A stretch of 64,000 nt of DNA from the NCBI RefSeq assembly GCF_000231385.2, contig NC_018515.1, forward strand, positions 2,438,501 through 2,502,500, in the 5' to 3' direction. Shown in pieces: positions 1-8,716 of this stretch (position 1 is its first letter; each line of letters begins with the position of its first letter). The notes under the pieces are model-generated. The model was not told the DNA's origin, made no database searches, and saw nothing but the letters and a program-made list of their open reading frames with translations. Source of the DNA: Desulfosporosinus meridiei DSM 13257 (GTDB taxonomy: Bacteria; Bacillota; Desulfitobacteriia; Desulfitobacteriales; Desulfitobacteriaceae). The translations under genes and the position numbers were made by a program.

Positions 1-2
1 CA

Positions 3-128
3 GTTTTGATGACTAATTCTCAAAACTGCCGGATTTACAAACTCGTGGATGAGATGGGATGGGATGGTCACACTATAGAGCAAAACCTACGTGATAAGAT
101 GACTATTGAGGACACTTGCCATAATTGA
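3..128 (+). CDS. Possible C-terminal end of a gene entering from the left
   Basis: The frame starting at base 3 is open for 41 codons to a TGA at 126-128. The peptide is hydrophilic, ends in ...DTCHN, and shows no motif I recognise. A 41-codon open stretch can occur by chance, so this is only a candidate tail of an upstream gene. It converges on the molybdopterin oxidoreductase gene, whose stop lies five bases further on the other strand. Confidence 0.25.
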   Translation, partial: VLMTNSQNCRIYKLVDEMGWDGHTIEQNLRDKMTIEDTCHN

Positions 129-132
129 ATCC

Positions 133-1326
133 CTATCCCTGCACCCAGGCATCCTGTTCATACCCTCGTTGACCCCAATAGCCAATATGATCTTCTTCAA
201 TTAACTCAATCCGATTCAGCCATTTGACAGATTTATAAGCATACATCTGAGGAACTATTAATCTAACCGGACCACCCAGGTCCTTCGGAATGGGCTGGCC
301 ATCGTGCAGCACCGCTACTATGATGTCGTCCATATCAGCTTGCTGCAAAGTAAGCGAGTCCGTATACACGCCATCCCCGGAGTAGAGCTTGACCACCCTC
401 GCCTCTGCCTTAACTGCAGCTTTCGCCAACAGTTCTTTAAGAGGGATGCCTTCCCAGGTATTGTTATATACCGACCAGCCTGTAACGCAGTGAAAATTGC
501 TGACTTGCACAGAACGCTTGAGGGCGACAAACTCCTCCCAATTCCAGGTTATTGGTTTTTCTACCAATCCATTAAGTGTAAAAAACCAGTTATCATTGGT
601 AAAGTAGGGAAGCCTGGTGACTGAATAGCTGCGAAAGGAACCACTGGCTCCTCCGCCAACCGGTGGAGACGAATCTGCTGATGGTTGAGGAACCGGCAGC
701 AGCCGGTTAGCTTCCTCTTCATTTTCCGCCCGGTCTGGCCCTGACCCGAGGTCACCGATCCACTTGATCAGAGCAGGGGCAACTGAAATGGCCAAGCCAG
801 CACCGATGACGGTGCGAAGGAAGTCTTTACGGGTGTAGAACCGTCCGTAACCCTCGCTTTGATGCTGCCGGAGGTTCTTAAGCCGGCCGAGCTTTATTAA
901 AGAATGATAAAGGATCAAGGGAAGCCCAATCCAAATTAACACATCATGAACCAGCAGGGCTGCATTGGAAACCGCCGGCCCCATAGCTTGGAACTGCCAC
1001 AAAAGAACTCCCGAGCTAAACCAGCCTATAATTAACCATAGAACAACAATAATATGCAAACGCTGCCAAGGCTTACCCTTAAGCATCTGCCAGTGTCTGG
1101 CTGCTGACCCCAAGTAAGCTAGCCCCGGAAGAATTGAGACCAAGCCGATAATGATATGCAGCCACTTGATCCAGATCTTAGCTTCCCCCAGCAGCTCTTT
1201 CCAGGAACTGCTGAATAGCAAGAGCCCGGAAAATACCAACAACGCTACGAGCAAGGCGTTCCAATGATGGAGTAAAGCCAGCCTTTTAGCGAAGCCATTG
1301 ACCTTTTCTTGGCACCCATTAGACAT
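133..1326 (-). CDS. Membrane cytochrome b / sulfite oxidase-type molybdopterin oxidoreductase fusion
   Basis: This 397-residue protein joins two parts. Residues ~15-150 form four membrane helices with histidines at 20/21, 57, 91, 127 and 141, as in cytochrome b561-like heme anchors. Residues ~230-390 are a sulfite oxidase/YedY-type molybdopterin-binding domain, with the presumed Mo-ligand cysteine C280 in NFHCVTGWSV. A twin-arginine-like, N-terminal-TAT-like stretch (TRKDFLRTVIGAG, ~165-178) sits between them. Such proteins reduce or oxidise small oxo-substrates (sulfoxides, sulfite) with electrons passed through the heme domain; the substrate here is unknown. It is the last gene of an operon with a response regulator and a kinase upstream (22-bp gap to the kinase), so its expression is probably under that pair. 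Confidence 0.82.
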   Translation of the reverse strand: MSNGCQEKVNGFAKRLALLHHWNALLVALLVFSGLLLFSSSWKELLGEAKIWIKWLHIIIGLVSILPGLAYLGSAARHWQMLKGKPWQRLHIIVVLWLIIGWFSSGVLLWQFQAMGPAVSNAALLVHDVLIWIGLPLILYHSLIKLGRLKNLRQHQSEGYGRFYTRKDFLRTVIGAGLAISVAPALIKWIGDLGSGPDRAENEEEANRLLPVPQPSADSSPPVGGGASGSFRSYSVTRLPYFTNDNWFFTLNGLVEKPITWNWEEFVALKRSVQVSNFHCVTGWSVYNNTWEGIPLKELLAKAAVKAEARVVKLYSGDGVYTDSLTLQQADMDDIIVAVLHDGQPIPKDLGGPVRLIVPQMYAYKSVKWLNRIELIEEDHIGYWGQRGYEQDAWVQG

Positions 1327-1347
1327 TCACCCAATTCCTCCTCTCAA

Positions 1348-2385
1348 TTAGTCCCCTTTGGGCAACGTGAACCAAAAGCAGCTTCCGCTTCCCGGTCGAC
1401 TAATCACTCCGATTTCTCCGCCTTGCTGTAGAACCAGGGATTTTGCAATTGCCAGCCCTAACCCCGATCCGCCCTCTGAACGGCTGCGAGAAGGATCAAG
1501 CCTGTAAAAGCGTTCAAATATCTGTTCTTTTGCTTGCTCAGGAACCCCTTTTCCTTGGTCAGTAACACTAACCCGAACAAAACCCTTTGCTACATCATCT
1601 ACTTCGATGCCGATAATTCCATTTCTGGGAGAATGCCGGATAGCATTCTCTAACAGATTCTGGATAATTCGTTGAACCTGCTGCGGAACCATCTGACAGC
1701 GCAGGAATTGTTCAGGTAACTTCACCTGGAGGTCAAGGGCCTTGTCCTCCAGCAACTTGGCAAAGCGGGGAAGCAGTTCTATCAGCACATCATCTAAAAG
1801 TGCCGACACAGCTTCCTGAGATCGTTCCTCAGCATCCAGTATCGACAACTCAAAAAGATCCTGAATCAAAGTTCCCAGTCTCAGTGATTCGCTTCGGATG
1901 GTTGCCAGATAGCGCCGGAAGGTTTCCTCATCCTCTACTATTCCATCCTCTAATGCTTCCACATAAGACTGCACAGAGGCCAAGGGAGTCCGCAAATCAT
2001 GAGCCAAATTAGCCACTAATTCTCGCCTTGACTTTTCCGAGGCTTTCACTTGGCGAAAACTCTCTTCCAGCTTAGTCCCCATAAGATTAAATTGTTCAGC
2101 CAATACTTTCAGTTCAACCGGTCCGACCACGGGCACCCGGGTGCGCAATGCTCCCGAGGCGAATTCGGCGGTTGCAGTCCCAATTCTCAGAACCGCACTG
2201 ACTACCGGGCGCATAACAAAAAAATGAAGCCCTGCCGAAACACACCCCGCAGCAATAGCTGCTATAGAGAGCATAAGCAATTGCTGAGAAGAGAGCAGCA
2301 TGTAACTATAAAAAACAAACAGCACCGAAACGATTGCCGCGATGCTGATTAAGTTGGCAAGTACCAGATAATTATTTAGTTTCAT
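1348..2385 (-). CDS. HAMP-domain sensor histidine kinase
   Basis: The protein has 345 residues. Two transmembrane segments (~8-30 and ~38-58) are separated by only a few residues, so there is almost no extracytoplasmic sensor. A HAMP linker (~60-112) follows, then an H-box with H129 in NLAHDLRTPL, and a HATPase_c domain with N (NLLENAIRHSP), G1 (DQGKGVP) and G2 (GGSGLGLAIAKSL) boxes. Its start overlaps the stop of the response-regulator gene by four bases (ATGA), indicating translational coupling. The short loop suggests that it senses within or at the membrane, or through another protein. It probably phosphorylates the regulator at 2382-3101. Confidence 0.93.
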   Translation of the reverse strand: MKLNNYLVLANLISIAAIVSVLFVFYSYMLLSSQQLLMLSIAAIAAGCVSAGLHFFVMRPVVSAVLRIGTATAEFASGALRTRVPVVGPVELKVLAEQFNLMGTKLEESFRQVKASEKSRRELVANLAHDLRTPLASVQSYVEALEDGIVEDEETFRRYLATIRSESLRLGTLIQDLFELSILDAEERSQEAVSALLDDVLIELLPRFAKLLEDKALDLQVKLPEQFLRCQMVPQQVQRIIQNLLENAIRHSPRNGIIGIEVDDVAKGFVRVSVTDQGKGVPEQAKEQIFERFYRLDPSRSRSEGGSGLGLAIAKSLVLQQGGEIGVISRPGSGSCFWFTLPKGD

Positions 2386-3101
2386 GAGGATTCTTTCCCA
2401 TCCAGTTTATATCCGATACCCCAGACTGTTTTAATCCAGCGGGGTTGAGACGGATCCAACTCAAGCTTTTCTCTCAATCGTCTGACCAGCACAGTTACAG
2501 TGGTTGTATCTCCATTATAATCTGTATGCCAAATTCGTTTTAACAATTGGCTGCGGGAAAAGACTTGCCCGCAATGACATGCCAACAAAAAGAGAAGATC
2601 AAACTCCTTGGCAGTCAAATCCACCTCAGATCCTGCTGCCTTTACTCGCCGCTGGGATGGGAAAATGGATAGACCATCGAAATGCAGGGCCTCCTGAGCC
2701 TCTCTCGGTACCATGGCTTTGTGAGGACTTTGAGCCGGCGACACCCGCCGTAAAATATTTTTGACTCGCAGCACCAGTTCACGCGGACTGAAAGGCTTCG
2801 TCATATAATCATCCGCGCCCATACTTAGCCCAAGCAGTCGATCTGGTTCCTCTCCCCGTGCGGTCAGCAGGATGACGGGTGTCTCTCCGGCCTCCCGCAC
2901 CTTTTCGCATACCTCCCAGCCATCGAGACCGGGCATCATAAGATCGAGCACCAACAGATCAGGAGATTGTTCCTTCCAAAGCCGTAAAGCTTCTTCTCCG
3001 TCATGTGCCACCCAAACCACATAACCTTCTCGTTCTAAGTAACGACGGCATACATCGGTGATATTTTGTTCATCATCAGCAACCAGGATGCACGCAGTCA
3101 T
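2382..3101 (-). CDS. OmpR/PhoB-family response regulator
   Basis: A 239-residue DNA-binding response regulator. The receiver domain (1-~120) has the acidic pair D9/D10 and phosphoacceptor D53 in LLVLDLMMPG, with the conserved lysine in DDYMTKPFSPREL. The winged-helix trans_reg_C domain covers ~140-235 (VDLTAKEFDLLFLLA ... TTTVTVLVRRLREKLE ... TVWGIGYKL). It is co-transcribed with the downstream kinase and the molybdopterin oxidoreductase. A good promoter and a palindrome lie just upstream (3141-3191), which suggests autoregulation. Confidence 0.94.
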   Translation of the reverse strand: MTACILVADDEQNITDVCRRYLEREGYVVWVAHDGEEALRLWKEQSPDLLVLDLMMPGLDGWEVCEKVREAGETPVILLTARGEEPDRLLGLSMGADDYMTKPFSPRELVLRVKNILRRVSPAQSPHKAMVPREAQEALHFDGLSIFPSQRRVKAAGSEVDLTAKEFDLLFLLACHCGQVFSRSQLLKRIWHTDYNGDTTTVTVLVRRLREKLELDPSQPRWIKTVWGIGYKLDGKESS

Positions 3102-3140
3102 TGGTTTTCCTCCTTGACCGGTTCTATGTCTAAAGCAACG

Positions 3141-3191
3141 TTAAGATGTTCTTAAGCTTTTATTATACTGTTAGTTATCAAATCATGGCAA
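3141..3191 (-). promoter_or_regulatory. Promoter with a 15-bp palindrome for the response-regulator operon
   Basis: Read on the minus strand, TTGCCA (3186-3191) and TATAAT (3162-3167) are 18 bp apart, five of six and six of six matches to the vegetative consensus. The palindrome TTAAGATGTTCTTAA (3141-3155) lies just after the -10 box, where the transcript would start, so a protein bound there could block initiation. The RBS AGGAGG precedes the ATG at 3101. Confidence 0.6.
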
Positions 3192-3221
3192 CTGGAGAAA
3201 AAAACTCACATCTGTAACTTT

Positions 3222-3515
3222 CTACATCTTATCAGTTGCCATGCCATCCTCCATAGGATCTTTGCTATCGTTCATTACATCGTTGTCGTCCATCATGGTA
3301 TCTTTCCCGTCATTCATTGCATCCTTGTCATCCATCATGGTGTCCTTCCCGGCGTTCATTGCATTCTTATCATCCATCATAGTGTTTTGATCCTGCTTCA
3401 TTTCCGTATTCTGTACCGTGCTTTCGTTACCCATTTTTTGCTTGTCGCTTCCACACCCGGTTAGCGGGAATGCCAAGGCGGCTGCCAACATAAATATTGC
3501 TGCTTGTTTTTTCAT
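3222..3515 (-). CDS. Small acidic repeat lipoprotein
   Basis: A 97-residue exported protein with a lipoprotein signal peptide ending in LTGC (C21), so it should be anchored on the outer face of the membrane. The mature part is built from about three ~14-residue repeats of the pattern K-(D/N)-A-M-N-x-G-K-D-T-M-M-D-D, giving an unusual Met- and Asp-rich composition with almost no hydrophobic core. Met- and Asp-rich repeats recall metal-binding proteins, but that is inference. It is oriented like the two-component operon downstream and may be read into it. I do not recognise a named family. Confidence 0.75.
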   Translation of the reverse strand: MKKQAAIFMLAAALAFPLTGCGSDKQKMGNESTVQNTEMKQDQNTMMDDKNAMNAGKDTMMDDKDAMNDGKDTMMDDNDVMNDSKDPMEDGMATDKM

Positions 3516-3933
3516 TGAATCTTCCTCCTCTGAGTTTCTTGACTACCTGCACAGTTTAACAGAGAAGGATTACTGTTCGAGAACGGTTTCCTCACAAAAA
3601 CCTTAACTTAATATTACAAAAGTGTATCATTCGCTGCTAATACTAATTTTCTTCTAAAATATGGATATCGTTAAACTGCATAATTACTCAGTCAAGTCAT
3701 AAGCAAACTAACTAATTCCATCGTATATACGCTTATTAGTATAAGGTTATCTTGAAACCCTCAATAATAAAGGACATAAGAAAGAATAGCAATCAATTTG
3801 TATCCTTTCTTATGTCCTTTTGTTAAATGTGTCACTGGCTCTGTTATTGTTCGGTGAACCGGTTGGAGATGCGAGGAGTAAACTAAAATAATCTGTCAGG
3901 CGCTTTTGAAAATGGATCCAGCAAAAGCAATTA
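3516..3933. other. Intergenic region between lipoprotein and response regulator
   Basis: AT-rich and without a credible gene. It holds the RBS (AGGAGGAAG, minus strand) and upstream region of the lipoprotein gene, plus the terminator at 3769-3820. Confidence 0.5.
3769..3820. terminator. Terminator hairpin downstream of the AraC-type response regulator
   Basis: AAAGGACATAAGAAAG (3769-3784) pairs perfectly over 16 bp with 3805-3820, with a 20-base loop. The plus side runs into TTTTG and the minus side into TTTATTATT, so it could stop transcription from either direction. It lies 114 bp past the stop of the minus-strand regulator gene. Confidence 0.7.
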
Positions 3934-4992
3934 TTAAGAGACGCCAAAATGCTTTCCTCGATATTCAGAGGGGGTAAGACCCTCTGATTTTTTGAAAATC
4001 GCCGAGAAGTAGCTGCTGGAATTAAAACCGGTGGCAATGGCAATTTGATCTATTGTATCTGCAGACCGACGCAATTGATGTTTGGCTTTTTTCAGACGCA
4101 CTTGGGTCAGGTAATCCGTAAAACCGACACCGGTGTTCTTGTTAAAGATCCTACTCAGATAAGCCGGACTGAGATGGACATGTTTCGCAACCATGTTGAG
4201 GGAGATATTCTCAGCATAGTTGTGGTCAATGTACTCCATGGCTTTGCGGATGAGCGTGAGCCCTTGGTTATGTTGCTGAATGGCTGAACCCAATAACCTA
4301 ATGCACTTTTCTAACATTCCAGCCCCCCAAGCCTCTAGAGTCGAATGAGAGGTAATATGGGATAAGTTTTGCACGAGATCATACTCTGTAGAAGTCACCT
4401 CCCCAGGATCAGCACCTGCCGATAAGGCAGCCTGAAGGACGATGACCATAAGCCGCAAACCGAAAGAATAAAGCAAGGCGGTGGAGGGAAGAGGTTCAAC
4501 TTCAGCTAGCTTGGCAAAAATCAGGGCTAATTGCCGCTTTCCTTCTCCAAGATCACCGACTTTAACCAGTTCCTCTAGATTTGTAAAGTCCATGGCCGGA
4601 CCGGGCTGAAATTTTTGGCGGGAAAGCCTGTTTAGAGCCTGTCTTACAGCCTCAATGAGTAGTTGAGGCAGAATTGGCTTAAGCAAATAGTCTGTGGCTT
4701 GGGCTTTAATTGCTTTTTGAGAATAGGAAAACTTTCCGTAGGCGGTTAAGATGATCACCTCGGTAGATGGGTAAAAGGACTTAATTTGTTTAGTGGCCTC
4801 AATCCCGTCAATTCCGGGCATTTTGATATCCATAATGACCAGATCAGGTTGAAGGAGATGGACTTTTTCTAAAGCATCTCGTCCATTGACAGCCTCATGG
4901 ATTGTAGCAATAGGCAGGTCAGAATTTTGTAAAGTTAACCACAAAATCTTGCGCTCTAATTCCTCATCATCAACCAACAATACTTTATACAT
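3934..4992 (-). CDS. AraC-type response regulator (YesN family)
   Basis: The protein has 352 residues. An N-terminal receiver domain has phosphoacceptor D55 in LVIMDIKMPG and lysine in DYLLKPILPQ. A middle helical region (~125-245) links it to a C-terminal AraC HTH pair (~250-350: ISLNMVAKHVHLSPAYLSRIFNKNTG and ATGFNSSSYFSAIFKKSEG). Regulators of this type pair with LytS/YesM-like kinases and often control catabolic genes. No kinase is adjacent. The PocR-domain LytS-type kinase at 11604-12824, on the same strand beyond the mobile-element region, is the obvious candidate partner. It is divergent from ald, so it may control alanine dehydrogenase or itself. Confidence 0.92.
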   Translation of the reverse strand: MYKVLLVDDEELERKILWLTLQNSDLPIATIHEAVNGRDALEKVHLLQPDLVIMDIKMPGIDGIEATKQIKSFYPSTEVIILTAYGKFSYSQKAIKAQATDYLLKPILPQLLIEAVRQALNRLSRQKFQPGPAMDFTNLEELVKVGDLGEGKRQLALIFAKLAEVEPLPSTALLYSFGLRLMVIVLQAALSAGADPGEVTSTEYDLVQNLSHITSHSTLEAWGAGMLEKCIRLLGSAIQQHNQGLTLIRKAMEYIDHNYAENISLNMVAKHVHLSPAYLSRIFNKNTGVGFTDYLTQVRLKKAKHQLRRSADTIDQIAIATGFNSSSYFSAIFKKSEGLTPSEYRGKHFGVS

Positions 4993-5230
4993 TCTCTTAT
5001 CATCCTCAAAAGATTTATAACCCTGGTGGTTAAGACAATTATACTTTTTTTCTTTAGCAATGAATACGTTTAGAATTATAAGATCTTTATATAAAATGTA
5101 AAAATATTAATAAAGTTATGCAAACAATCTGACAATATTTTTTTGTTTTTGAGCAACGATTTGATCTGGTAGGCAAACCTAATTATGAGATGATAAGAGC
5201 ATAAACAGCCACCAGTTGAAAGGAGCGCAA

Positions 5231-6370
5231 ATGCAAATGATTATCGGGGTACCGAAAGAAATCAAGAACAATGAAAATCGTGTAGCTCTCACTCCCGCAG
5301 GTGTTGTAGCCTTGGGCAAAGCCGGTCATCAAGTAGTCGTTGAAACGAAGGCGGGTGTTGGCAGCGGGATAAGGGATGAAGAATACATAGCTGCCGGTGC
5401 CGATATCCTGGCGACTCCGGCAGAGGTATATGCCCGTGCCGACATGATTATGAAAGTTAAAGAACCTTTGGCTTCAGAATATGAACTGTTCAAAGATGGT
5501 CAGCTATTGTTTACTTATTTGCATCTTGCGCCTGAACCAGCCTTGACAGCTGCCTTACTCAAAAAAAATGTCGTTGGAATTGCCTACGAAACGGTTCAGC
5601 CTGCTGACGGCAGCTTGCCTCTCTTGATCCCCATGAGTGAGGTAGCTGGCCGAATGTCAATTCAAATTGGTGCGCAATTCTTAGAAAAACAGTATGGTGG
5701 TGCGGGAATACTCTTAGGTGGAGTACCGGGAGTTTCCCCTGCTAAAGTTACCATCGTTGGTGGTGGGATCGTTGGTATCAATGCTGCTAAAATGGCTATT
5801 GGTTTCGGCGCGGAGGTAACCATCCTGGATGTCAGTAATAGCCGGCTCCGCTATCTGGATGATATCTTTGGTTCACGGATCAAAACCTTGATGTCTAACA
5901 GCTATAATATTCAGCAGGCAGTAGAACAGGCCGATCTCTTGGTTGGAGCTGTACTGATCCCCGGCGCAAAAGCCCCGAAACTCGTAACCGAGGAAATGGT
6001 TCGAGGAATGAAACCAGGATCAGTGATTGTTGATGTGGCCATTGATCAAGGGGGAAGCGTGGAAACCATTGATCATGTGACTACCCATGCGGAGCCAACC
6101 TATGAAAAGTATGGAGTAATACACTATAGTGTGGCTAACATGCCCGGTGCCGTGGCTCGTACCTCTACCTTTGCTTTGACGAATGCAACACTGCCCTATG
6201 CCCTTAAATTGGCCAATCTGGGGTACGCGGAGGCTATCAGAACGGATCTCGCTTTAGCTCGCGGTGTTAATGTTATCCATGGCAAACTCACTTATAAAGC
6301 AGTTGCCGAAGCTCTCAATCATGAGTACACACCGTTAGGTAGGGTGACCGATGTTCCCTCGGGTTTTTGA
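5231..6370 (+). CDS. ald: Alanine dehydrogenase
   Basis: Catalyses reversible NAD-dependent deamination of L-alanine to pyruvate and ammonium. Counting from the second methionine (ATG 5237), all landmark residues fall on canonical Ald numbers: R15 (NENRVAL), K75 (MKVKEPL) and H96 (YLHLAPE). The Rossmann motif [11 protein letters not shown] follows around residue 178, and VDVAIDQGG carries the catalytic aspartate. The RBS AAAGGAG (5219-5225) is 5 bp from ATG 5231 and 11 bp from ATG 5237, so either start is possible. Length is typical of the family. In spore-formers Ald supports growth on alanine and sporulation. A terminator-like hairpin downstream belongs to the inserted IS element. Confidence 0.97.
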   Translation: MQMIIGVPKEIKNNENRVALTPAGVVALGKAGHQVVVETKAGVGSGIRDEEYIAAGADILATPAEVYARADMIMKVKEPLASEYELFKDGQLLFTYLHLAPEPALTAALLKKNVVGIAYETVQPADGSLPLLIPMSEVAGRMSIQIGAQFLEKQYGGAGILLGGVPGVSPAKVTIVGGGIVGINAAKMAIGFGAEVTILDVSNSRLRYLDDIFGSRIKTLMSNSYNIQQAVEQADLLVGAVLIPGAKAPKLVTEEMVRGMKPGSVIVDVAIDQGGSVETIDHVTTHAEPTYEKYGVIHYSVANMPGAVARTSTFALTNATLPYALKLANLGYAEAIRTDLALARGVNVIHGKLTYKAVAEALNHEYTPLGRVTDVPSGF

Positions 6371-6406
6371 GGCAATTAAGAATTAAAGCCAAGATTTGAT
6401 ATGCTC

Positions 6407-6416
6407 CCCTTGTGGT
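6407..6416. repeat. Left target-site duplication of the IS4-family element
   Basis: CCCTTGTGGT, repeated directly at 8058-8067. The 10-bp length is within the range usual for IS4-family insertion. Confidence 0.85.
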
Positions 6417-6438
6417 CAATGTCATTAAGTTAAGGCCT

Positions 6439-6478
6439 GAAAAACACAACCATCCAGATAAAGATGGTTGTGTTTTTC
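6439..6478. terminator. Hairpin inside the left end of the IS element
   Basis: GAAAAACACAACCATC (6439-6454) pairs perfectly with 6463-6478 over 16 bp, with an 8-base loop, and a T-rich tail follows. It can end read-through from ald and shield the transposase gene. Confidence 0.75.
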
Positions 6479-6594
6479 TTATACATACAGGTGGGCATAT
6501 AAAATTTATCAATTGTAAAAAAACACTTGACAAATAAATAAAAATCTAAGGCTTCGCCTTGAAAATGAGGACATTTTTAAGGAGGCCTTCTAAA

Positions 6595-7886
6595 ATGAAA
6601 AAGATAGCATATCCAGAGCGGGTACGAACTGCGCTGCACCAAGCGATACGCTCAATCACAGCAGATTTACCGACTTGCGTGAAACGACCAGGGCAAGACT
6701 TTTCACGCGAACGCAAATTATCACTGCATACTATGCTGCTTATGCTTGTAGGCATGGGAGGCAATAGCCTTTCAAAAGAATTATATGATTGGCTGGCTAT
6801 TCGTCAGAGACTGCAACCGCCTCAGCATTTGTCTAACAGAGAGACAAAATTCGTCCAGAAGCACTGAAACTACTATTTCACGAATTTACAAGGTTAGCAG
6901 TATCGAAGAATTCATTACAAGACTACAGGCTGCTCGCTGTTGACGGTTCGGATTTGAGACTTCCGTCAAATTCAAATGATGGATTCTCCTCCATCAGGAA
7001 CAGCGAAGATAGCAAAAATTACAATCTTTTGCATTTGGATGCTATGTATGACCTGATGGGCAAGGTTTATGTCGATGCATCCGTGCAACCCAAGAAAGGC
7101 ATGAATGAGCATAAAGCCTTAGTATCCATGGTAGACCAGTCTGAAATCAGTGGAACTGTAATTGCAATCATGGATCGTGGATATGAATTCAACAATATCG
7201 CTCATTTTCAGGAGAAATCATGGTACTATATCATCCGGGCGAAAGAATCCTATGGGATTATATCAAGGCTTTCTCTACCAAATTGCCCGGAATACGATGA
7301 AGAAATCACGTTAACCCTCACCCGGCACCAAACCAAGGAACGTTATCGCTTCTAAAAGCATACCCTCATCGGTATCGATGGATACAGCCACATACGACAT
7401 TTGACTTCATTAAACCGAAAGATTCCAAGTTTTATGATTTACATTTTCGTGCCGTTCGCGTCGCTATTGCTGATGGTGTGTATAAAACGGTTTATACAAA
7501 TCTCAATGCCGAAGATTTTCCGCCGGAGAAAATAAAACAGCTCTATAATCTGCGCTGGGGAATTGAGACATCTTTTAAGGAACTTAAATATGCTGTGGGT
7601 TTGGCGAGTCTGCACAGCAAAAAGAAGATTGCAAGAGATTTTTGCCAGACCAATTCTATACAATTACTCTTCCATTATCATGCACCACATCAGTATTCCT
7701 GAAGATTTGCGAGTAAATTTTCCAGTGGTTTTAAATATATGCCGTCAATTTTTGAGAGAGGTAATTCCAGCGGTCCAAGTTCTTAAACTGATAGGTAAGC
7801 ACCTTTCCCCAATACGCCCTGACCGACAATTTCCTAGATTTCAAAATTCGATTTCAGCAGTAGGGTTCCAGTACAGAATTATTTGA
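6595..7886 (+). pseudogene. IS4-family transposase, frameshifted
   Basis: Starts at ATG 6595 behind AAGGAGG (6579-6585). The reading frame must shift near 6835, near 7350 and near 7630 to keep homology. The joined product holds the blocks of IS4 transposases: LLAVDGSDLRLP (first D), AIMDRGYEFNN (second D), and NLRWGIETSFKELKYAVGL (Y-R-E signature with the catalytic E). The final piece (QEIFARPILYN) lies in another frame. A small hairpin (CAGATGC/GCATCTG, 7914-7934) follows the stop. Confidence 0.88.
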
Positions 7887-7995
7887 GATTTAACATGTGT
7901 GATAGGACTTTTACAGATGCTTTTCGGGCATCTGCATTTGTGTTGCTCAAAATTCAAAAACACCCGTGTTTTCTATGTTATACCGTGTATACGAC

Positions 7996-8030
7996 AACCC
8001 CAGCGGTATCACTTTTCTACCGCTGAGGTT
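7996..8030. terminator. Hairpin inside the right end of the IS element
   Basis: AACCCCAGCGGTA (7996-8008) pairs with 8018-8030, 12 of 13 positions, with a 9-base loop. It mirrors the hairpin at the other end. Confidence 0.65.
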
Positions 8031-8057
8031 TCTCATGAGCTTAACTTAATGACATTG

Positions 8058-8067
8058 CCCTTGTGGT
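8058..8067. repeat. Right target-site duplication of the IS4-family element
   Basis: CCCTTGTGGT, matching 6407-6416. Confidence 0.85.
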
Positions 8068-8113
8068 AGACAGTTTGAAAAATAAAACTATTTATTTCAA
8101 GGAGGAGCTTTTT

Positions 8114-8179
8114 ATGTCCCATAAATCAAAGATACCAGAATCAGAAAAGATAGTAGCTATTAAAAACATCTTCGGGTGA
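8114..8179 (+). pseudogene. Truncated start of a transposase-like gene
   Basis: A strong RBS (AAGGAGGAG) precedes ATG 8114, but only 21 codons follow (MSHKSKIPESEKIVAIKNIF G, stop 8177-8179). The peptide resembles the beginning of IS3-family OrfA helix-turn-helix proteins. The IS4 element sits about 50 bp upstream, so it probably jumped into the left end of an older IS3-like copy, of which only this piece is left. The family call is inference from a short peptide. Confidence 0.4.
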
Positions 8180-8233
8180 GGATTCACTTAATGCATAGGG
8201 CAAGGATTTCATGAACAGATGTAACAATCAAGA

Positions 8234-8275
8234 ACCGTGCTGATAACCCCCTCAAGGAGGGGCTATCAGCACGGT
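8234..8275. terminator. GC-rich hairpin
   Basis: ACCGTGCTGATA (8234-8245) pairs perfectly with 8264-8275, and CCCC/GGGG extends the stem inside. No clear T-run follows. It could be a terminator or a leftover of mobile DNA. Confidence 0.45.
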
Positions 8276-8386
8276 ATTGTCTTTGAGCTGGCGACACCCA
8301 CTTAAACATTTTAAACCATTGGTTGGAGCAACAAGACAAGGATAGACATATTGTATAAATGGACATGTTTAGAATGGAGGAATAAA

Positions 8387-8716
8387 ATGATTGCTCAATA
8401 TATTCAATGGTGTGTAACTGTAATCCAGAATGCGGCTATTAGAGCAAGGCAAAGAAATAGGAGATTTAACCGTGATATTTTAATTGGAACATCACCAGAA
8501 ACCTCATCTCTATATAAGACCGATTCCGTTTATAATGATATTGAATTAATTTTATTGCTAAAATCCTTACCCAAAATTGAATCTCAAGTTTTGTATTGTA
8601 CCCTTATGCTGAATTTAACTCAAAAGGAAATATCGGAATACTTCAATATTAGCCAACAACAGGTAAGTCGAATTAAAGGGAAAGCCTTAAATTTGCTTCG
8701 AGAAGAGGCAGTTTAA
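8387..8716 (+). CDS. Sigma-70 region 4-like protein
   Basis: A 109-residue protein starting at ATG 8387 behind GGAGG. The C-terminal ~55 residues match sigma region 4: LKSLPKIESQVLYC, then the HTH LTQKEISEYFNISQQQVSRI and KALNLLREE. The N-terminal half has no region 2, so it cannot work as a complete sigma factor by itself. The next gene starts one base after its stop and looks like region 2. Together they may form a two-piece sigma factor, as known for Bacillus SigO/RsoA and the paired sigma-like genes of some conjugative elements. It may drive the glucosaminidase gene downstream. Confidence 0.75.
   Translation: MIAQYIQWCVTVIQNAAIRARQRNRRFNRDILIGTSPETSSLYKTDSVYNDIELILLLKSLPKIESQVLYCTLMLNLTQKEISEYFNISQQQVSRIKGKALNLLREEAV

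Larger units (their letters stand above)
6417..8057 (+). mobile_element. IS4-family insertion sequence, complete ends, inactive transposase
   Basis: A 1641-bp element. It is bounded by perfect 18-bp inverted repeats CAATGTCATTAAGTTAAG (6417-6434) and its complement (8040-8057), and flanked by 10-bp direct repeats. Just inside each end sits a strong hairpin (6439-6478 and 7996-8030), which would block transcription entering from outside. The transposase gene shows DDE-type IS4 blocks but is broken by several frameshifts, so the copy is probably dead unless the shifts are sequencing errors. Confidence 0.9.

Noticed and set aside
3222-3515. CRISPR-like short repeats
   Set aside because: The regular DNA repeats are in-frame codons of the lipoprotein with no unique spacers; no cas genes are present.
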